From the NCBI GenBank assembly GCA_900556135.1, contig USNR01000014.1, forward strand, positions 1 to 43,432: a DNA stretch of 43,432 bases. The letters run 5' to 3'. Each line of letters starts with the position of its first letter. Position 1 is the stretch's first letter. Both the position numbers and the translations under genes were made by a program. This stretch comes from an uncultured Clostridium sp. (GTDB lineage Bacteria > Bacillota > Clostridia > TANB77 > CAG-508). Below the pieces are notes generated by a model. The model ran no database searches. It was given only the letters and a program-made list of their open reading frames with translations, and had not been told where the DNA came from. Of the stretch, positions 1 to 7,416 are shown piece after piece.

Positions 1-1
1 T

Positions 2-1060
2 GTTACTGTTGAACCAATTGATTATGTCGATAAATCAAAGTTGACAGCAACAGAAACAAAAGCCTATGAAGAAAAAGGTATTGAGGCAATAAAAGCTAAT
101 AAGTTTGCTGTTGTTACAATGGCAGGTGGTCAAGGAACTAGATTAGGTCATAAAGGTCCAAAAGGAACTTTTGATATGGGGTTGCCTTCACATAAGTCTT
201 TATTTGAATTATTATGTGATAATTTAAAAAGAGCTAATGAAAAATATGGAGTGGTTATTCCTTGGTACATTATGACAAGTAGAGAGAATAATGCAGCAAC
301 TGTGGACTTTTTCAAAAAGAATAAATATTTTGGATATCCTAAAGAATCAATAAAATTCTTCATTCAAGGTGAGTTACCAATGATAGGTGTAGATGGTAAA
401 ATACTTTTGGATGAAAATAAAATGGTAAAAAAAGCTGCTGATGGACACGGTGGAATATTCTATTCAATGAGAAATGATGGAGTTATATACGACATGAAAT
501 CTAAAGGCATTGAATGGGTATTTATAGGTGGAGTTGATAATGTTTTAGTAAATATGGTTGATCCTGTTTTGGTGGGATTAGCAATAGATAAAAAAGTACA
601 AGCAGCAGGAAAAAGTGTTGTAAAAGCATATCCAAAAGAAAAAGTTGGAGTTTTCTGCAAAAGAAATGGAAAACCAAGTGTTGTAGAATACAGTGAAATT
701 TCAGAAGAAATGGCAAATGCTACAACAGAAGAGGGAGAATTAGTATTTGCAGAATCTCACATATTGTGTAATTTGTTTAGCTTACAAGCAATAGAAGAAA
801 TAAGCAAAGATAAATTACCATATCATAGTGCTTTTAAGAAAGCTACATATATAGATAAAGATGGAAACTTAGTAAAAGGCGAAAAACCAAACGCATATAA
901 GTTTGAAGCATTCTTGTTCGATGCTTTCGAGTCTCTAGATGATATGGCAATATTAAGAGTAAAAAGAGAAGATGAGTTTGCACCTGTAAAAAATGCAGAA
1001 GGTGTAGACAGTCCAGAAACAGCAAGGGAATTATATAACAATTTTCATAAAAAGGCATAA
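2..1060 (+). CDS. UDPGP-family UTP-sugar-1-phosphate uridylyltransferase (5' end outside window)
   Basis: The frame is open from base 2, so the N-terminus lies upstream and the TTG at 41 is not the likely start. The visible part carries the UDPGP/UAP1 nucleotide-binding signature (MAGGQGTRLGHKGPKGTFDM, then GLPSHKSLFELL) and the later GGVDNVLVNMVDP segment, which resembles the substrate-binding region of eukaryotic-type UDP-N-acetylhexosamine pyrophosphorylases. Family role: formation of UDP-sugar from UTP and a sugar 1-phosphate in the cytoplasm. A phosphohexomutase follows 84 bases downstream, so the pair could convert hexose 6-phosphate to UDP-hexose; that link is inference. Whether the substrate is glucose or N-acetylglucosamine cannot be decided from the sequence, so I give no gene symbol. 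Confidence 0.85.
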   Translation, partial: VTVEPIDYVDKSKLTATETKAYEEKGIEAIKANKFAVVTMAGGQGTRLGHKGPKGTFDMGLPSHKSLFELLCDNLKRANEKYGVVIPWYIMTSRENNAATVDFFKKNKYFGYPKESIKFFIQGELPMIGVDGKILLDENKMVKKAADGHGGIFYSMRNDGVIYDMKSKGIEWVFIGGVDNVLVNMVDPVLVGLAIDKKVQAAGKSVVKAYPKEKVGVFCKRNGKPSVVEYSEISEEMANATTEEGELVFAESHILCNLFSLQAIEEISKDKLPYHSAFKKATYIDKDGNLVKGEKPNAYKFEAFLFDAFESLDDMAILRVKREDEFAPVKNAEGVDSPETARELYNNFHKKA

Positions 1061-1068
1061 AAATAAAC

Positions 1069-1111
1069 TAGAGGTTAGAGATTAGAATATTTATTTTGGT
1101 CCTAACCTCTA
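1069..1111. other. Intergenic hairpin between uridylyltransferase and phosphoglucomutase genes
   Basis: TAGAGGTTAG (1069-1078) and CTAACCTCTA (1102-1111) form a perfect 10-bp inverted repeat around a 23-base loop. No U-run follows, so it is a weak terminator candidate. It may instead be a processing or stability hairpin inside a two-gene transcript. Confidence 0.5.
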
Positions 1112-1144
1112 ATTGTTAATAAAAAGAAAGGATTGAATTTTAAA

Positions 1145-2869
1145 ATGGATTATTTAGAGAAGTATAAAAGTTGGATAGAAAATCCAGCAATAGACGAAGA
1201 AACAAAAAAAGAATTAAAGAGTATAGAAGATAATAGTGAAGAAATTCAGGAAAGATTTTATAAAGATTTAGAGTTTGGAACAGCTGGTTTGAGAGGAATA
1301 ATTGGAAATGGTAGCAACAGAATGAACAAATATACAGTTGGAAAAGCAACACAAGGACTTGCAAATTATATAATAAAAAATAATGGTCAAGATAGAGGTG
1401 TAGCAATATCATACGACTCAAGACATATGTCAAAAGAGTTTAGTGAAATAACAGCATTATGTTTAAATGCAAATGGAATAAAAACATATGTATTTGAATC
1501 ATTAAGACCTGTTCCAGAACTTTCTTTTGCAGTAAGAGAATTAAATTGTATAGCAGGAGTAATGATTACAGCAAGTCATAATCCACCAAAATATAATGGA
1601 TATAAAGTGTATTGGGAAGATGGCGCACAAATAGTTTCACCTACAGATAAAGGAATAATAGGTGAAGTTAATGCAATAGCAGATTTTAAGGATATTAAAA
1701 CAATAAGCAAAGAAGAAGCAGAAGAAAAGGGATTATATAATGTAATTGGGAAAGAAATTGACGATAAGTATATTGCAAAGCTAAAGAGTCTAGTACTAAG
1801 CCCAGATGTGATAAAAGATGTTCAAAAAGACGTAAAAATAGTTTATACACCATTACATGGAGCAGGAAATATGCCAGTTCAAAGAATTTTGAAAGAAATA
1901 GGATTTGAAAATGTATATGTTGTACCAGAACAAGAAAAGCCAGATGGAGATTTCCCAACAGTAAGTTATCCAAATCCAGAAGATGAAAAAGCTTTCAAAT
2001 TAGCATTAGAGCTAGCAAAAAAAGTTGATGCAGATGTAGTATTAGCAAATGATCCAGATGCAGATAGACTAGGAGTATATTCAAAGGAAAGTAAAACTGG
2101 GGAGTATAAAACATTTACGGGAAATATGTCTGCCCTGTTAATTGCTGAATATGAATTATCTCAAATGAAGAAACAAGGAAAATTACCAACAAATGGTGCT
2201 TTAATAAAAACTATAGTTTCTTCAAATTTAGCTGATGCAATAGCTAAAGAGTATAATTTGAAATTAATAGAGGTACTTACAGGATTTAAATACATAGGAG
2301 AACAAATGAAAATATTTGATAAAACAAATGAATACAAATATGTATTTGGATTTGAGGAAAGCTATGGTTGCTTAATAGGAACTCATGCTAGAGATAAAGA
2401 TGGAATTGCAGCAGTAATGGCACTTTGCGAAGCAACCGCATTTTACAAAAAAGAAAGATATACATTGTGGGATCAAATGATAAATATCTATAAAAAATAT
2501 GGATTCTACAAAGAAGTAACAATATCTGTTACAAAAGAAGGAATAAGCGGAGCAGAAGAAATAAAGAAAATAATGGACAATATACGTAATAACCCACCTG
2601 CAAAACTTGGAAAATATAATGTTATAGAATTTAGAGATTATAAAAAAGAAATAATAAAAAAATTACAGACAGGAGCAGAAGAAAAAACAACATTGCCAAA
2701 TTCAAATGTGTTATATTTTGATTTAGAAGATAGTGCTTGGTGTGCTGTAAGACCTTCTGGAACAGAACCAAAAATAAAGTTTTATATAGGTGTTAGAGAA
2801 AATACCATGGAAGAGGCTGAAAAAAGCCTAGAAGAATTAGCTGAAATAGCAAAGAAACTAGGACAATAA
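1145..2869 (+). CDS. pgcA: Phosphoglucomutase / phospho-sugar mutase
   Basis: 574 residues, the usual length of the alpha-D-phosphohexomutase family (B. subtilis PgcA type). The diagnostic motifs occur in order: catalytic serine loop TASHNPPKYNGYK with Ser144, metal loop DPDADR (303-308), sugar loop GFEESYG (402-408) and the C-terminal phosphate loop RPSGTEPK. It interconverts glucose 6-phosphate and glucose 1-phosphate in the cytoplasm and would feed the uridylyltransferase just upstream. An in-frame TTG exists at 1133 but sits directly against the AAAGGA ribosome binding site; ATG 1145 has workable spacing and begins MDYLEKYKSW, so I choose it. A phosphomannomutase substrate is possible but less likely for this subfamily. 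Confidence 0.93.
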   Translation: MDYLEKYKSWIENPAIDEETKKELKSIEDNSEEIQERFYKDLEFGTAGLRGIIGNGSNRMNKYTVGKATQGLANYIIKNNGQDRGVAISYDSRHMSKEFSEITALCLNANGIKTYVFESLRPVPELSFAVRELNCIAGVMITASHNPPKYNGYKVYWEDGAQIVSPTDKGIIGEVNAIADFKDIKTISKEEAEEKGLYNVIGKEIDDKYIAKLKSLVLSPDVIKDVQKDVKIVYTPLHGAGNMPVQRILKEIGFENVYVVPEQEKPDGDFPTVSYPNPEDEKAFKLALELAKKVDADVVLANDPDADRLGVYSKESKTGEYKTFTGNMSALLIAEYELSQMKKQGKLPTNGALIKTIVSSNLADAIAKEYNLKLIEVLTGFKYIGEQMKIFDKTNEYKYVFGFEESYGCLIGTHARDKDGIAAVMALCEATAFYKKERYTLWDQMINIYKKYGFYKEVTISVTKEGISGAEEIKKIMDNIRNNPPAKLGKYNVIEFRDYKKEIIKKLQTGAEEKTTLPNSNVLYFDLEDSAWCAVRPSGTEPKIKFYIGVRENTMEEAEKSLEELAEIAKKLGQ

Positions 2870-2890
2870 AACAATTTATGAATGATAAAA

Positions 2891-2921
2891 CTAAAAAAGT
2901 AGCCAACTGCTACTTTTTTAG
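2891..2921. terminator. Bidirectional intrinsic terminator between convergent genes
   Basis: CTAAAAAAGTAGC (2891-2903) pairs perfectly with GCTACTTTTTTAG (2909-2921) around a 5-base loop. The A- and T-rich bases of the stem supply a U-run in either direction, fitting its place between the + mutase gene and the - tRNA thiolase gene. Confidence 0.85.
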
Positions 2922-2942
2922 TTTGTAAAAATAGTTGAAGTC

Positions 2943-3662
2943 TTAATTTTTTGTTGTTTTCCAACCATTTATATTATTACGCTCAATTGCACCAAGCATA
3001 TTAGATCTAATATATGGTAACTTTAGACTTAAATTATTTATTAAATCTTTCATATCTTCTCTTGTAGAATGACCATCATTAGGACAAACTTTAGGCATTA
3101 CAGCCGTTCCAGAACGTTTAATATATTTCTTTATATCTTTTTCTGTGATATAAATTATTGGCCTGATAGCGGTTATTCCTGCTCTACTCATATAACTGAT
3201 AGGAGCAAAAGTATTTAAACTTCCAGCATAGAAAAAGTTCATAAGAAAAGTTTCAAGAACATCATCTAGGTTATGTCCTAAAGCTAGTTTGTTACATCCT
3301 TCTCGAATGGCAGCGGTGTTTAAAATTCCTCTACGCAAATTTGCACAAAGTGAACATGGATTTTTTTCTTTTCTATCTTTAAAAACTATAGATTGAATAT
3401 CGTAACGTTCAATAAATAACTCAACTCCGATGTCATCACAAGTTTTATGTAAGAAATCTTCATCAAAAAAGTCGAAGCCTGGATTCACACTTATAGCAAT
3501 TAAATCAAAATGTTTTGGATAAAATCTTTGCAAACATTTTAATCCTTGTAGCATAGCAATTGAGTCCTTACCACCAGATAAAGCAACTGCAATTTTATCC
3601 CCTTCTTCAATCATGTTGTAATCTTCAACAGCACGTCTAATATGTCCTAAAATATGTTTCAT
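2943..3662 (-). CDS. tRNA 2-thiocytidine biosynthesis protein TtcA-like (PP-loop ATPase)
   Basis: 239 residues. N-terminal PP-loop SGGKDS (29-34) adenylates the target base. A CxxC pair (Cys103, Cys106) in NPCSLCANLRRG and a later Cys193 (MPKVCPND) match the three cysteines that hold the 4Fe-4S cluster in TtcA-group thiolases. The GHNLDDVLETF segment is also typical. Known family role: ATP-dependent thiolation of a tRNA base (C32 in TtcA); the exact base cannot be told here because several Firmicutes paralogues share this architecture. The frame extends to an ATG at 3683, but AGAAGGG lies 9 bases before ATG 3662, so the shorter start is preferred. It is a lone minus-strand gene with its own promoter. 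Confidence 0.85.
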   Translation of the reverse strand: MKHILGHIRRAVEDYNMIEEGDKIAVALSGGKDSIAMLQGLKCLQRFYPKHFDLIAISVNPGFDFFDEDFLHKTCDDIGVELFIERYDIQSIVFKDRKEKNPCSLCANLRRGILNTAAIREGCNKLALGHNLDDVLETFLMNFFYAGSLNTFAPISYMSRAGITAIRPIIYITEKDIKKYIKRSGTAVMPKVCPNDGHSTREDMKDLINNLSLKLPYIRSNMLGAIERNNINGWKTTKN

Positions 3663-3695
3663 TGTTAAATTCCCTTCTAGCATATAATTTAAATG

Positions 3696-3715
3696 TTAGG
3701 CAAAACATTGCCTAA
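3696..3715. promoter_or_regulatory. Palindrome in the 5' leader of the ttcA-like gene
   Basis: TTAGGCAA (3696-3703) and TTGCCTAA (3708-3715) form a perfect 8-bp inverted repeat with a 4-base centre. It lies between the promoter and the ribosome binding site of the minus-strand gene, so it could be an operator or a small leader hairpin. No regulator is recognisable. Confidence 0.4.
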
Positions 3716-3729
3716 ATAAACCATAAATA

Positions 3730-3738
3730 ATTATAACA
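3730..3738 (-). promoter_or_regulatory. Extended -10 promoter for the ttcA-like gene
   Basis: On the minus strand the sequence reads TGTTATAAT, an extended -10 (TGn plus TATAAT). The -35 region about 17 bases upstream (TTACTT) is weak. Confidence 0.6.
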
Positions 3739-3806
3739 TAGCAATATGCAAAAAGTAAAACAAAATAGTAAAATTGCATAGAATTAAACAAAATGAATAG
3801 ATTTAG

Positions 3807-3835
3807 TTGAAAAATTATATAAAATATTGTATACT
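3807..3835 (+). promoter_or_regulatory. Sigma-A promoter of tRNA-Arg
   Basis: TTGAAA (3807-3812), a 17-base spacer and TATACT (3830-3835), placed so that transcription starts just before the tRNA at 3848. Confidence 0.8.
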
Positions 3836-3847
3836 AACCTAAGAAAT

Positions 3848-3924
3848 GCGTCTATAGCTCAGTAGGATAGAGCGCTCCCCTCCTAAGGGAGAGGTCGCAG
3901 GTTCGATTCCTGCTAGGCGCACCA
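3848..3924 (+). tRNA. tRNA-Arg (anticodon CCU), CCA encoded
   Basis: 77 bases. Acceptor arms GCGTCTA and TAGGCGC pair with one G-U. The anticodon stem CTCCC/GGGAG encloses CTCCTAA, giving anticodon CCT (reads AGG). The T-loop GGTTCGATTCC is canonical, and discriminator A plus CCA are present in the DNA. The DNA directly downstream (about 4-6.2 kb) is the most accessory-looking part of the window, so this tRNA is a possible integration site, although I found no duplicated 3' end. Confidence 0.96.
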
Positions 3925-4084
3925 AAGAATGTTTACGTTGATTTTTTTCAAGGTATTGAAAATAGTGAAATGAAAAAATATATATAATTTATCACGAACT
4001 ACTTAACGGAGACAAAAGATATACACATGTTATAAAAAATTGACAAAAGTTAAGTTAAAGTGACAATGTTCCAAGTAAAATTGG

Positions 4085-4113
4085 TAGAAAAATCAGTGAA
4101 AATAATTTATAAT
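4085..4113 (+). promoter_or_regulatory. Probable promoter of the XRE/YbjQ operon
   Basis: TAGAAA (4085-4090), a 17-base spacer and a perfect TATAAT (4108-4113). The -35 is only 4/6, so the call rests on the -10 and position. Confidence 0.55.
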
Positions 4114-4175
4114 AAAAAGTATAAAAGAAACAAATTATGTTTGTCCGAAATAAAATTAGAAGGGAATGTAAAAAA

Positions 4176-4949
4176 ATGAAATTTAGTAGTAAACTTGAAA
4201 ATCTAAGAAAAAGTAAGAATATGTCTCAAGAAGAGTTGGCACAAAAACTCAATGTTACGAGACAAACAATATCAAAATGGGAATTAGATCAAACTGTTCC
4301 GGATATGAACAAACTAATAGAAATATCAAAGATATTTGAGGTATCTTTGGATGAATTGGTGAATGATATAGATAAAAAGGATGATTCTAAAAAGACATAT
4401 AAAGAAACACCTATTGAGAAGAAAAATAAAAAAATCTCATTAAAAATATTAATTATTGGGACAATAATTAGTTTAATTATTTGCGGAATAGGATTTTTTA
4501 AACAAAAAGAATCGGTTAAATTAAATGAACAAGCATACAATAATGCTTATGCTGAAAGTCAAGCAAAAGTTGATGTAGCAAACGATAGATTAAGAGAAAT
4601 TGAAATTGAAATGAAAAATTTAAAAGAAAAAATCAATAGCATGGAAACAGAAATATCTACCATGAAAAATGAACAAAATAAGATTTTTAGAGATGATAGA
4701 GGCTTTAGTGACAGATATTATTCAATAGATAATGAAATAAATGCTAAAAAAACTGAGTTATCAGAATTGGAAAGTCAGTATAGTGATTTAAGCACAGAAG
4801 AATTTAAGTTGGAAAATGACAATTACACTGTTTATTATGATTTGGTAAAACCAATTAAATATTTAATATTTTATTATATTGCAGCTGGAGTTATTTCTTT
4901 AACAGTTATAATATCATTGATATATTTTCTTATTACAAGAAAAAAATAA
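4176..4949 (+). CDS. XRE-family HTH regulator fused to a two-TM coiled-coil region
   Basis: 257 residues. Residues about 7-61 form a Cro/C1-type helix-turn-helix (LRKSKNMSQEELAQKLNVTR, then QTISKWE). A membrane segment follows at about 88-107 (ILIIGTIISLIICGIGFF), then a charged coiled coil at about 125-212 and a second membrane segment at about 228-253 with a KK tail. This predicts a membrane-tethered DNA-binding protein with a large coiled-coil loop on the other face of the membrane, so a sensor role is plausible but inferred. ATG 4176 is chosen because AGAAGGGA (4158-4165) precedes it by 10 bases; the earlier in-frame ATG 4137 has no such site. The YbjQ gene starts 19 bases after it. Confidence 0.8.
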   Translation: MKFSSKLENLRKSKNMSQEELAQKLNVTRQTISKWELDQTVPDMNKLIEISKIFEVSLDELVNDIDKKDDSKKTYKETPIEKKNKKISLKILIIGTIISLIICGIGFFKQKESVKLNEQAYNNAYAESQAKVDVANDRLREIEIEMKNLKEKINSMETEISTMKNEQNKIFRDDRGFSDRYYSIDNEINAKKTELSELESQYSDLSTEEFKLENDNYTVYYDLVKPIKYLIFYYIAAGVISLTVIISLIYFLITRKK

Positions 4950-4968
4950 TATTAAGGGAGGTGATTTA

Positions 4969-5292
4969 ATGTTAATTACAACAACATCATCAATAGATGG
5001 AAAAGTTATAAAACAGTACAGGGGAATAGTATTTGGTGAAGTAATCAATGGCGTTAATTTCTTAAAAGATTTGGGTGCTAGTGTTACAAATATTTTAGGT
5101 GGTAGAGCTTCAAAATATGAAGAAGAATTAATTAATTCAAGAGCGGATGCGATAAATGAAATGATAAAAAGAGCAGAAAAGGTTGGTGCTAATGCCATCA
5201 TAGGAGTAAAAATTGACTATGAACCTATGGGTGAAGCAAATGCGATGATAATGGTTGTAGCTTCTGGAACAGCGGTTACGATAGAAGAATAG
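4969..5292 (+). CDS. YbjQ/UPF0145 family protein
   Basis: 107 residues matching the UPF0145 (YbjQ, 'heavy-metal-binding domain') family: N-terminal LITTTSSIDGKVI, a central GGRASKYEEEL and the conserved KVGANAIIGVKIDYE region, ending in a short beta strand. The fold is a small pentameric beta/alpha barrel; metal binding is often stated for the family but its physiological role is unknown. A very strong ribosome binding site (AAGGGAGGTGAT) precedes it. It sits between two membrane-protein genes in an apparent three-gene operon, which suggests a shared envelope-related function, but this is inference from position only. Confidence 0.85.
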   Translation: MLITTTSSIDGKVIKQYRGIVFGEVINGVNFLKDLGASVTNILGGRASKYEEELINSRADAINEMIKRAEKVGANAIIGVKIDYEPMGEANAMIMVVASGTAVTIEE

Positions 5293-5313
5293 AATAAAGG
5301 GGGAATTTTTAAT

Positions 5314-5886
5314 ATGAAAAAAAATGGAGAATATGTTGGAGTAGATGAAAAGTTTATTCCTGAGGATGAAAAATATGTTGATGATTCTTTATTAGGAAAT
5401 AGAGAAGAAACTACTAAAAAAGTGGGAAAAGTAGTAAAAACAATTGGTATAGGATATTTAATCTATTCATTGATTGGATTAATAATTTTTGTGATTATAC
5501 TTGTAATAGCTCTTAAATTTATAAATGGAACATTTAATCAGGTTAACAAAAATTTTGACAATTTTGGAAATACATATTCAAGTGTACAAAGTCAAATTTC
5601 AAATACGCAGAATCAAATAAGTAAATCATCTTTTAACTTGGACTTTGAAAATTATAGTGGAACTGTAAGGAAAACAACATTATCAACACTAATTGATAAT
5701 ATTGCAAAAAATAATAAGACAAATTCAAGTAATATAATTACAGTTATATATCAAGATAAAAGTATTGTAGAAGGTAACGAGATTATTGAATTAAAAAAGC
5801 AGTTTTTAGATAATAAACAGTATGAAGTTATTTTAGATTATGATGAAAACGGCTATGTAAATCAAGCCACTATCCAAGATATATAA
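5314..5886 (+). CDS. Single-pass membrane protein of unknown function
   Basis: 190 residues with no family I recognise. The acidic N-terminal part (residues 1-45) is followed by one strong membrane segment (about 46-69, GIGYLIYSLIGLIIFVIILV), a Gln/Asn/Ser-rich stretch (75-105) that looks like a flexible or coiled linker, and a C-terminal alpha/beta domain of about 80 residues ending VILDYDENGYVNQATIQDI. The lack of a signal cleavage site suggests a membrane anchor with an exposed C-terminal domain. AAAGGGGGAA precedes the ATG. It is the last gene of the XRE-YbjQ operon; a perfect hairpin follows 20 bases after its stop. Confidence 0.7.
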   Translation: MKKNGEYVGVDEKFIPEDEKYVDDSLLGNREETTKKVGKVVKTIGIGYLIYSLIGLIIFVIILVIALKFINGTFNQVNKNFDNFGNTYSSVQSQISNTQNQISKSSFNLDFENYSGTVRKTTLSTLIDNIAKNNKTNSSNIITVIYQDKSIVEGNEIIELKKQFLDNKQYEVILDYDENGYVNQATIQDI

Positions 5887-5906
5887 TAAGTTATTGCAAG
5901 AGACAG

Positions 5907-5944
5907 TTTGAACCATTTTGCTAACGTTGGCAAAATGGTTCAAA
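5907..5944 (+). terminator. Perfect 15-bp hairpin after the XRE-YbjQ operon
   Basis: TTTGAACCATTTTGC (5907-5921) pairs with GCAAAATGGTTCAAA (5930-5944) around an 8-base loop. No U-run follows, so it may end the operon poorly or mark the edge of an inserted element. The dinD relic begins about 14 bases downstream. Confidence 0.55.
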
Positions 5945-5957
5945 TAGGTTCTAGCAC

Positions 5958-6143
5958 AGAAAAGAAAGTTATTCATTAAATCAAGCAGCTAAAGATAAAT
6001 GAGTTAAAAATTTTAATAAATTTCATAATGCAGGATATAAGGGCTTAATAATGCTGATATAGCACAAAGGTTTGAGATATAGAGAGGATAGTTTGAATGA
6101 TATGGAAAGCGTGGAATTAAGTGCAAATTTATTTAGAATATCA
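5958..6143 (+). pseudogene. dinD: Decayed fragment of DNA-damage-inducible protein D (DinD)
   Basis: This stretch has no intact frame but its translation matches the middle of DinD. In the frame of base 5958 it reads NQAAKDK, a stop at 6000, then VKNFNKFHNAGYKGL. A shift at about 6047 gives NNADIAQR, and after a second shift near 6066 it reads KGLRYREDSLNDMESVELSA then NLFRIS, corresponding to DinD GYQGLYGG...HQRKGLK...LDHMGSTELAANLFRATQ as I recall the E. coli protein. At least one stop and two frameshifts are present, and both ends of the gene are missing; the bases to about 6235 continue as non-DinD sequence. DinD is an SOS-induced RecA-modulating protein. This is a dead copy. Confidence 0.75.
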
Positions 6144-6242
6144 AAAATCGTTTGTACAAGTGATTTTATATCAGACGACAGTTTGCTTGATTTTGAAGCC
6201 AGATTATTGTATATTAATTATTATAGAAATACGAGGTAGTAT

Positions 6243-6731
6243 ATGGAAGAAGAAAAATATATGAAAGAAGCTTTAAAAGAAGCGAAAAAGGCGGCAGATA
6301 AAGAGGAAGTTCCTGTTGGGGCTGTAGTTGTTAAAGATGGAAAAATAATAGCAAGAGCACATAATATAAAAGAATTAAAAAAAGACACTACTAAACATGC
6401 CGAAATAATTGCGATACAAAAAGCAAGTAGAAAACTGCAGACATGGAGACTAACAGGTTGCACTATGTATGTGACATTGGAACCATGCGTAATGTGCACA
6501 GGAGCTCTAATTCAGTCAAGAATAGATAAAGTTGTAATAGGGACTATGGATGAAAAAACAGGAGCTTGTGGATCTGTTTTAAATATTTTGGAGGATTATA
6601 AATTTAATCATAAAGTAGAAATTGAAAAAGGAATTTTAGAAAACGAAAGTAAGGAAGTTTTACGAGAATTCTTTAAAAATTTAAGAGAAAAAAGAAAGAA
6701 AAAAACAATGAATAATAGCAAACTTGAATAA
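6243..6731 (+). CDS. tadA: tRNA-specific adenosine deaminase TadA
   Basis: 162 residues with the zinc-deaminase motifs HAE (52-54, Glu54 as proton shuttle) and PCVMC (81-85, Cys82 and Cys85 as zinc ligands). TadA converts A34 to inosine in tRNA-Arg(ACG), allowing CGN decoding. The C-terminal extension is lysine-rich (REKRKKKTMNNSKLE). Its place upstream of tRNA-Ser, the SRP RNA and dnaX-ybaB-recR matches a gene order widely conserved in Firmicutes. The ribosome binding site is weak (GAGGT) and no clear promoter is visible in the preceding relic DNA. A guanine or cytosine deaminase is excluded by the tRNA-type insert MCTGALIQSRIDKVV. Confidence 0.95.
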   Translation: MEEEKYMKEALKEAKKAADKEEVPVGAVVVKDGKIIARAHNIKELKKDTTKHAEIIAIQKASRKLQTWRLTGCTMYVTLEPCVMCTGALIQSRIDKVVIGTMDEKTGACGSVLNILEDYKFNHKVEIEKGILENESKEVLREFFKNLREKRKKKTMNNSKLE

Positions 6732-6752
6732 ATTTACATAATGTGATATAAT
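6724..6752 (+). promoter_or_regulatory. Sigma-A promoter of the 122-residue unknown gene
   Basis: TTGAAT (6724-6729), a 17-base spacer and TATAAT (6747-6752), overlapping the end of tadA. The leader that follows holds an inverted repeat, GCTTTAT (6760-6766) with ATAAAGC (6787-6793), which could form a stem-loop before the ribosome binding site. Confidence 0.75.
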
Positions 6753-6824
6753 TTAAGAAGCTTTATGTATAAATCCCTTTTGCAATATAAAGCAAAAAAA
6801 TAATTTTATGGGGAGGAAAAAGCT

Positions 6825-7193
6825 GTGGAGCTTATTCGGAGACCTGATACTTTTAAGAAATTGCAGGAGCAGGCATTAATAATCCCAACTTACGGAATTG
6901 ATGTTTTGTACAGGAAATTGGCTGATGGAAGTGAATGCTGGGAAAAATGTGGGTATTTCCCTCACAATCAGAAAAATTGGTATGCTATAAAAGGTTTTGT
7001 TGCCGCTTGGGGTGACGGCAAGGTTGAGCGAGTATATCCGATTTATAAAGGAGTGAAGGAGATGCTTGAAGCAGAAGGCTATCATAAGGAAAGCAGCCAA
7101 AAAGTGTATAATCCTTTCTTCTGGGGAGCGGAGCCTGTCGAACTTAATTCAAGAATTTACTGGCAAGAGCTTAGAAGGTTAGCGTCGAGCTGA
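6825..7193 (+). CDS. Hypothetical protein, aromatic-rich, of unusual composition
   Basis: 122 residues with a GTG start placed 7 bases after GGGGAGGA. I recognise no family. It is rich in Trp, Tyr and charged residues (WEKCGYFPHNQKNWYAIKGF, VERVYPIYKGVKEML, NPFFWGAEPVEL), has no membrane segment or signal peptide, and looks like a small globular cytosolic protein. Its codons are visibly more GC-rich than its neighbours (CGG, GCG, GTC, GAG are common), suggesting either high expression or horizontal origin. It forms its own transcription unit: a clean promoter at 6724-6752, a leader with a possible stem-loop, and a hairpin just after the stop. Confidence 0.75.
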   Translation: MELIRRPDTFKKLQEQALIIPTYGIDVLYRKLADGSECWEKCGYFPHNQKNWYAIKGFVAAWGDGKVERVYPIYKGVKEMLEAEGYHKESSQKVYNPFFWGAEPVELNSRIYWQELRRLASS

Positions 7194-7200
7194 AAGCTAG

Positions 7201-7225
7201 GAGGCGGTGATATTTTCACCGCCTC
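7201..7225 (+). terminator. Hairpin after the 122-residue unknown gene
   Basis: GAGGCGGTGA (7201-7210) and TCACCGCCTC (7216-7225) pair perfectly around TATTT. The following U content is poor (TAAAAAATATTT), but the stem is strong and GC-rich. Confidence 0.7.
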
Positions 7226-7235
7226 TAAAAAATAT

Positions 7236-7265
7236 TTGACTTTATATGGACATATATATTATAAT
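7236..7265 (+). promoter_or_regulatory. Sigma-A promoter of tRNA-Ser
   Basis: TTGACT (7236-7241), an 18-base spacer and TATAAT (7260-7265), 14 bases before the tRNA. Confidence 0.7.
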
Positions 7266-7278
7266 AATAAAGCAATGT

Positions 7279-7371
7279 GGAAAGATATCGAAGTGGTCAT
7301 AACGAGGCTGACTCGAAATCAGTTAGTCAGGGAGACCTGGCCCGTGGGTTCGAATCCCACTCTTTCCGCCA
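7279..7371 (+). tRNA. tRNA-Ser (anticodon CGA), CCA encoded
   Basis: 93 bases including CCA. Acceptor arms GGAAAGA/TCTTTCC, anticodon stem CTGA/TCAG around CTCGAAA (anticodon CGA, reads UCG), a long class II variable arm (AGTCAGGGAGACCTGGCC) and T-loop GGTTCGAATCC. A T-run follows. The long variable arm identifies serine. Confidence 0.96.
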
Positions 7372-7416
7372 ACTTTTTTTAAAACTATTATTCAATAAAG
7401 AATAGAGAGGAAAAGA

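Noticed and set aside
3848..6242. A complete integrated element bounded by tRNA-Arg attachment sites
   Set aside because: No integrase and no duplicate of the tRNA 3' end were found; only the accessory flavour of the genes points that way.
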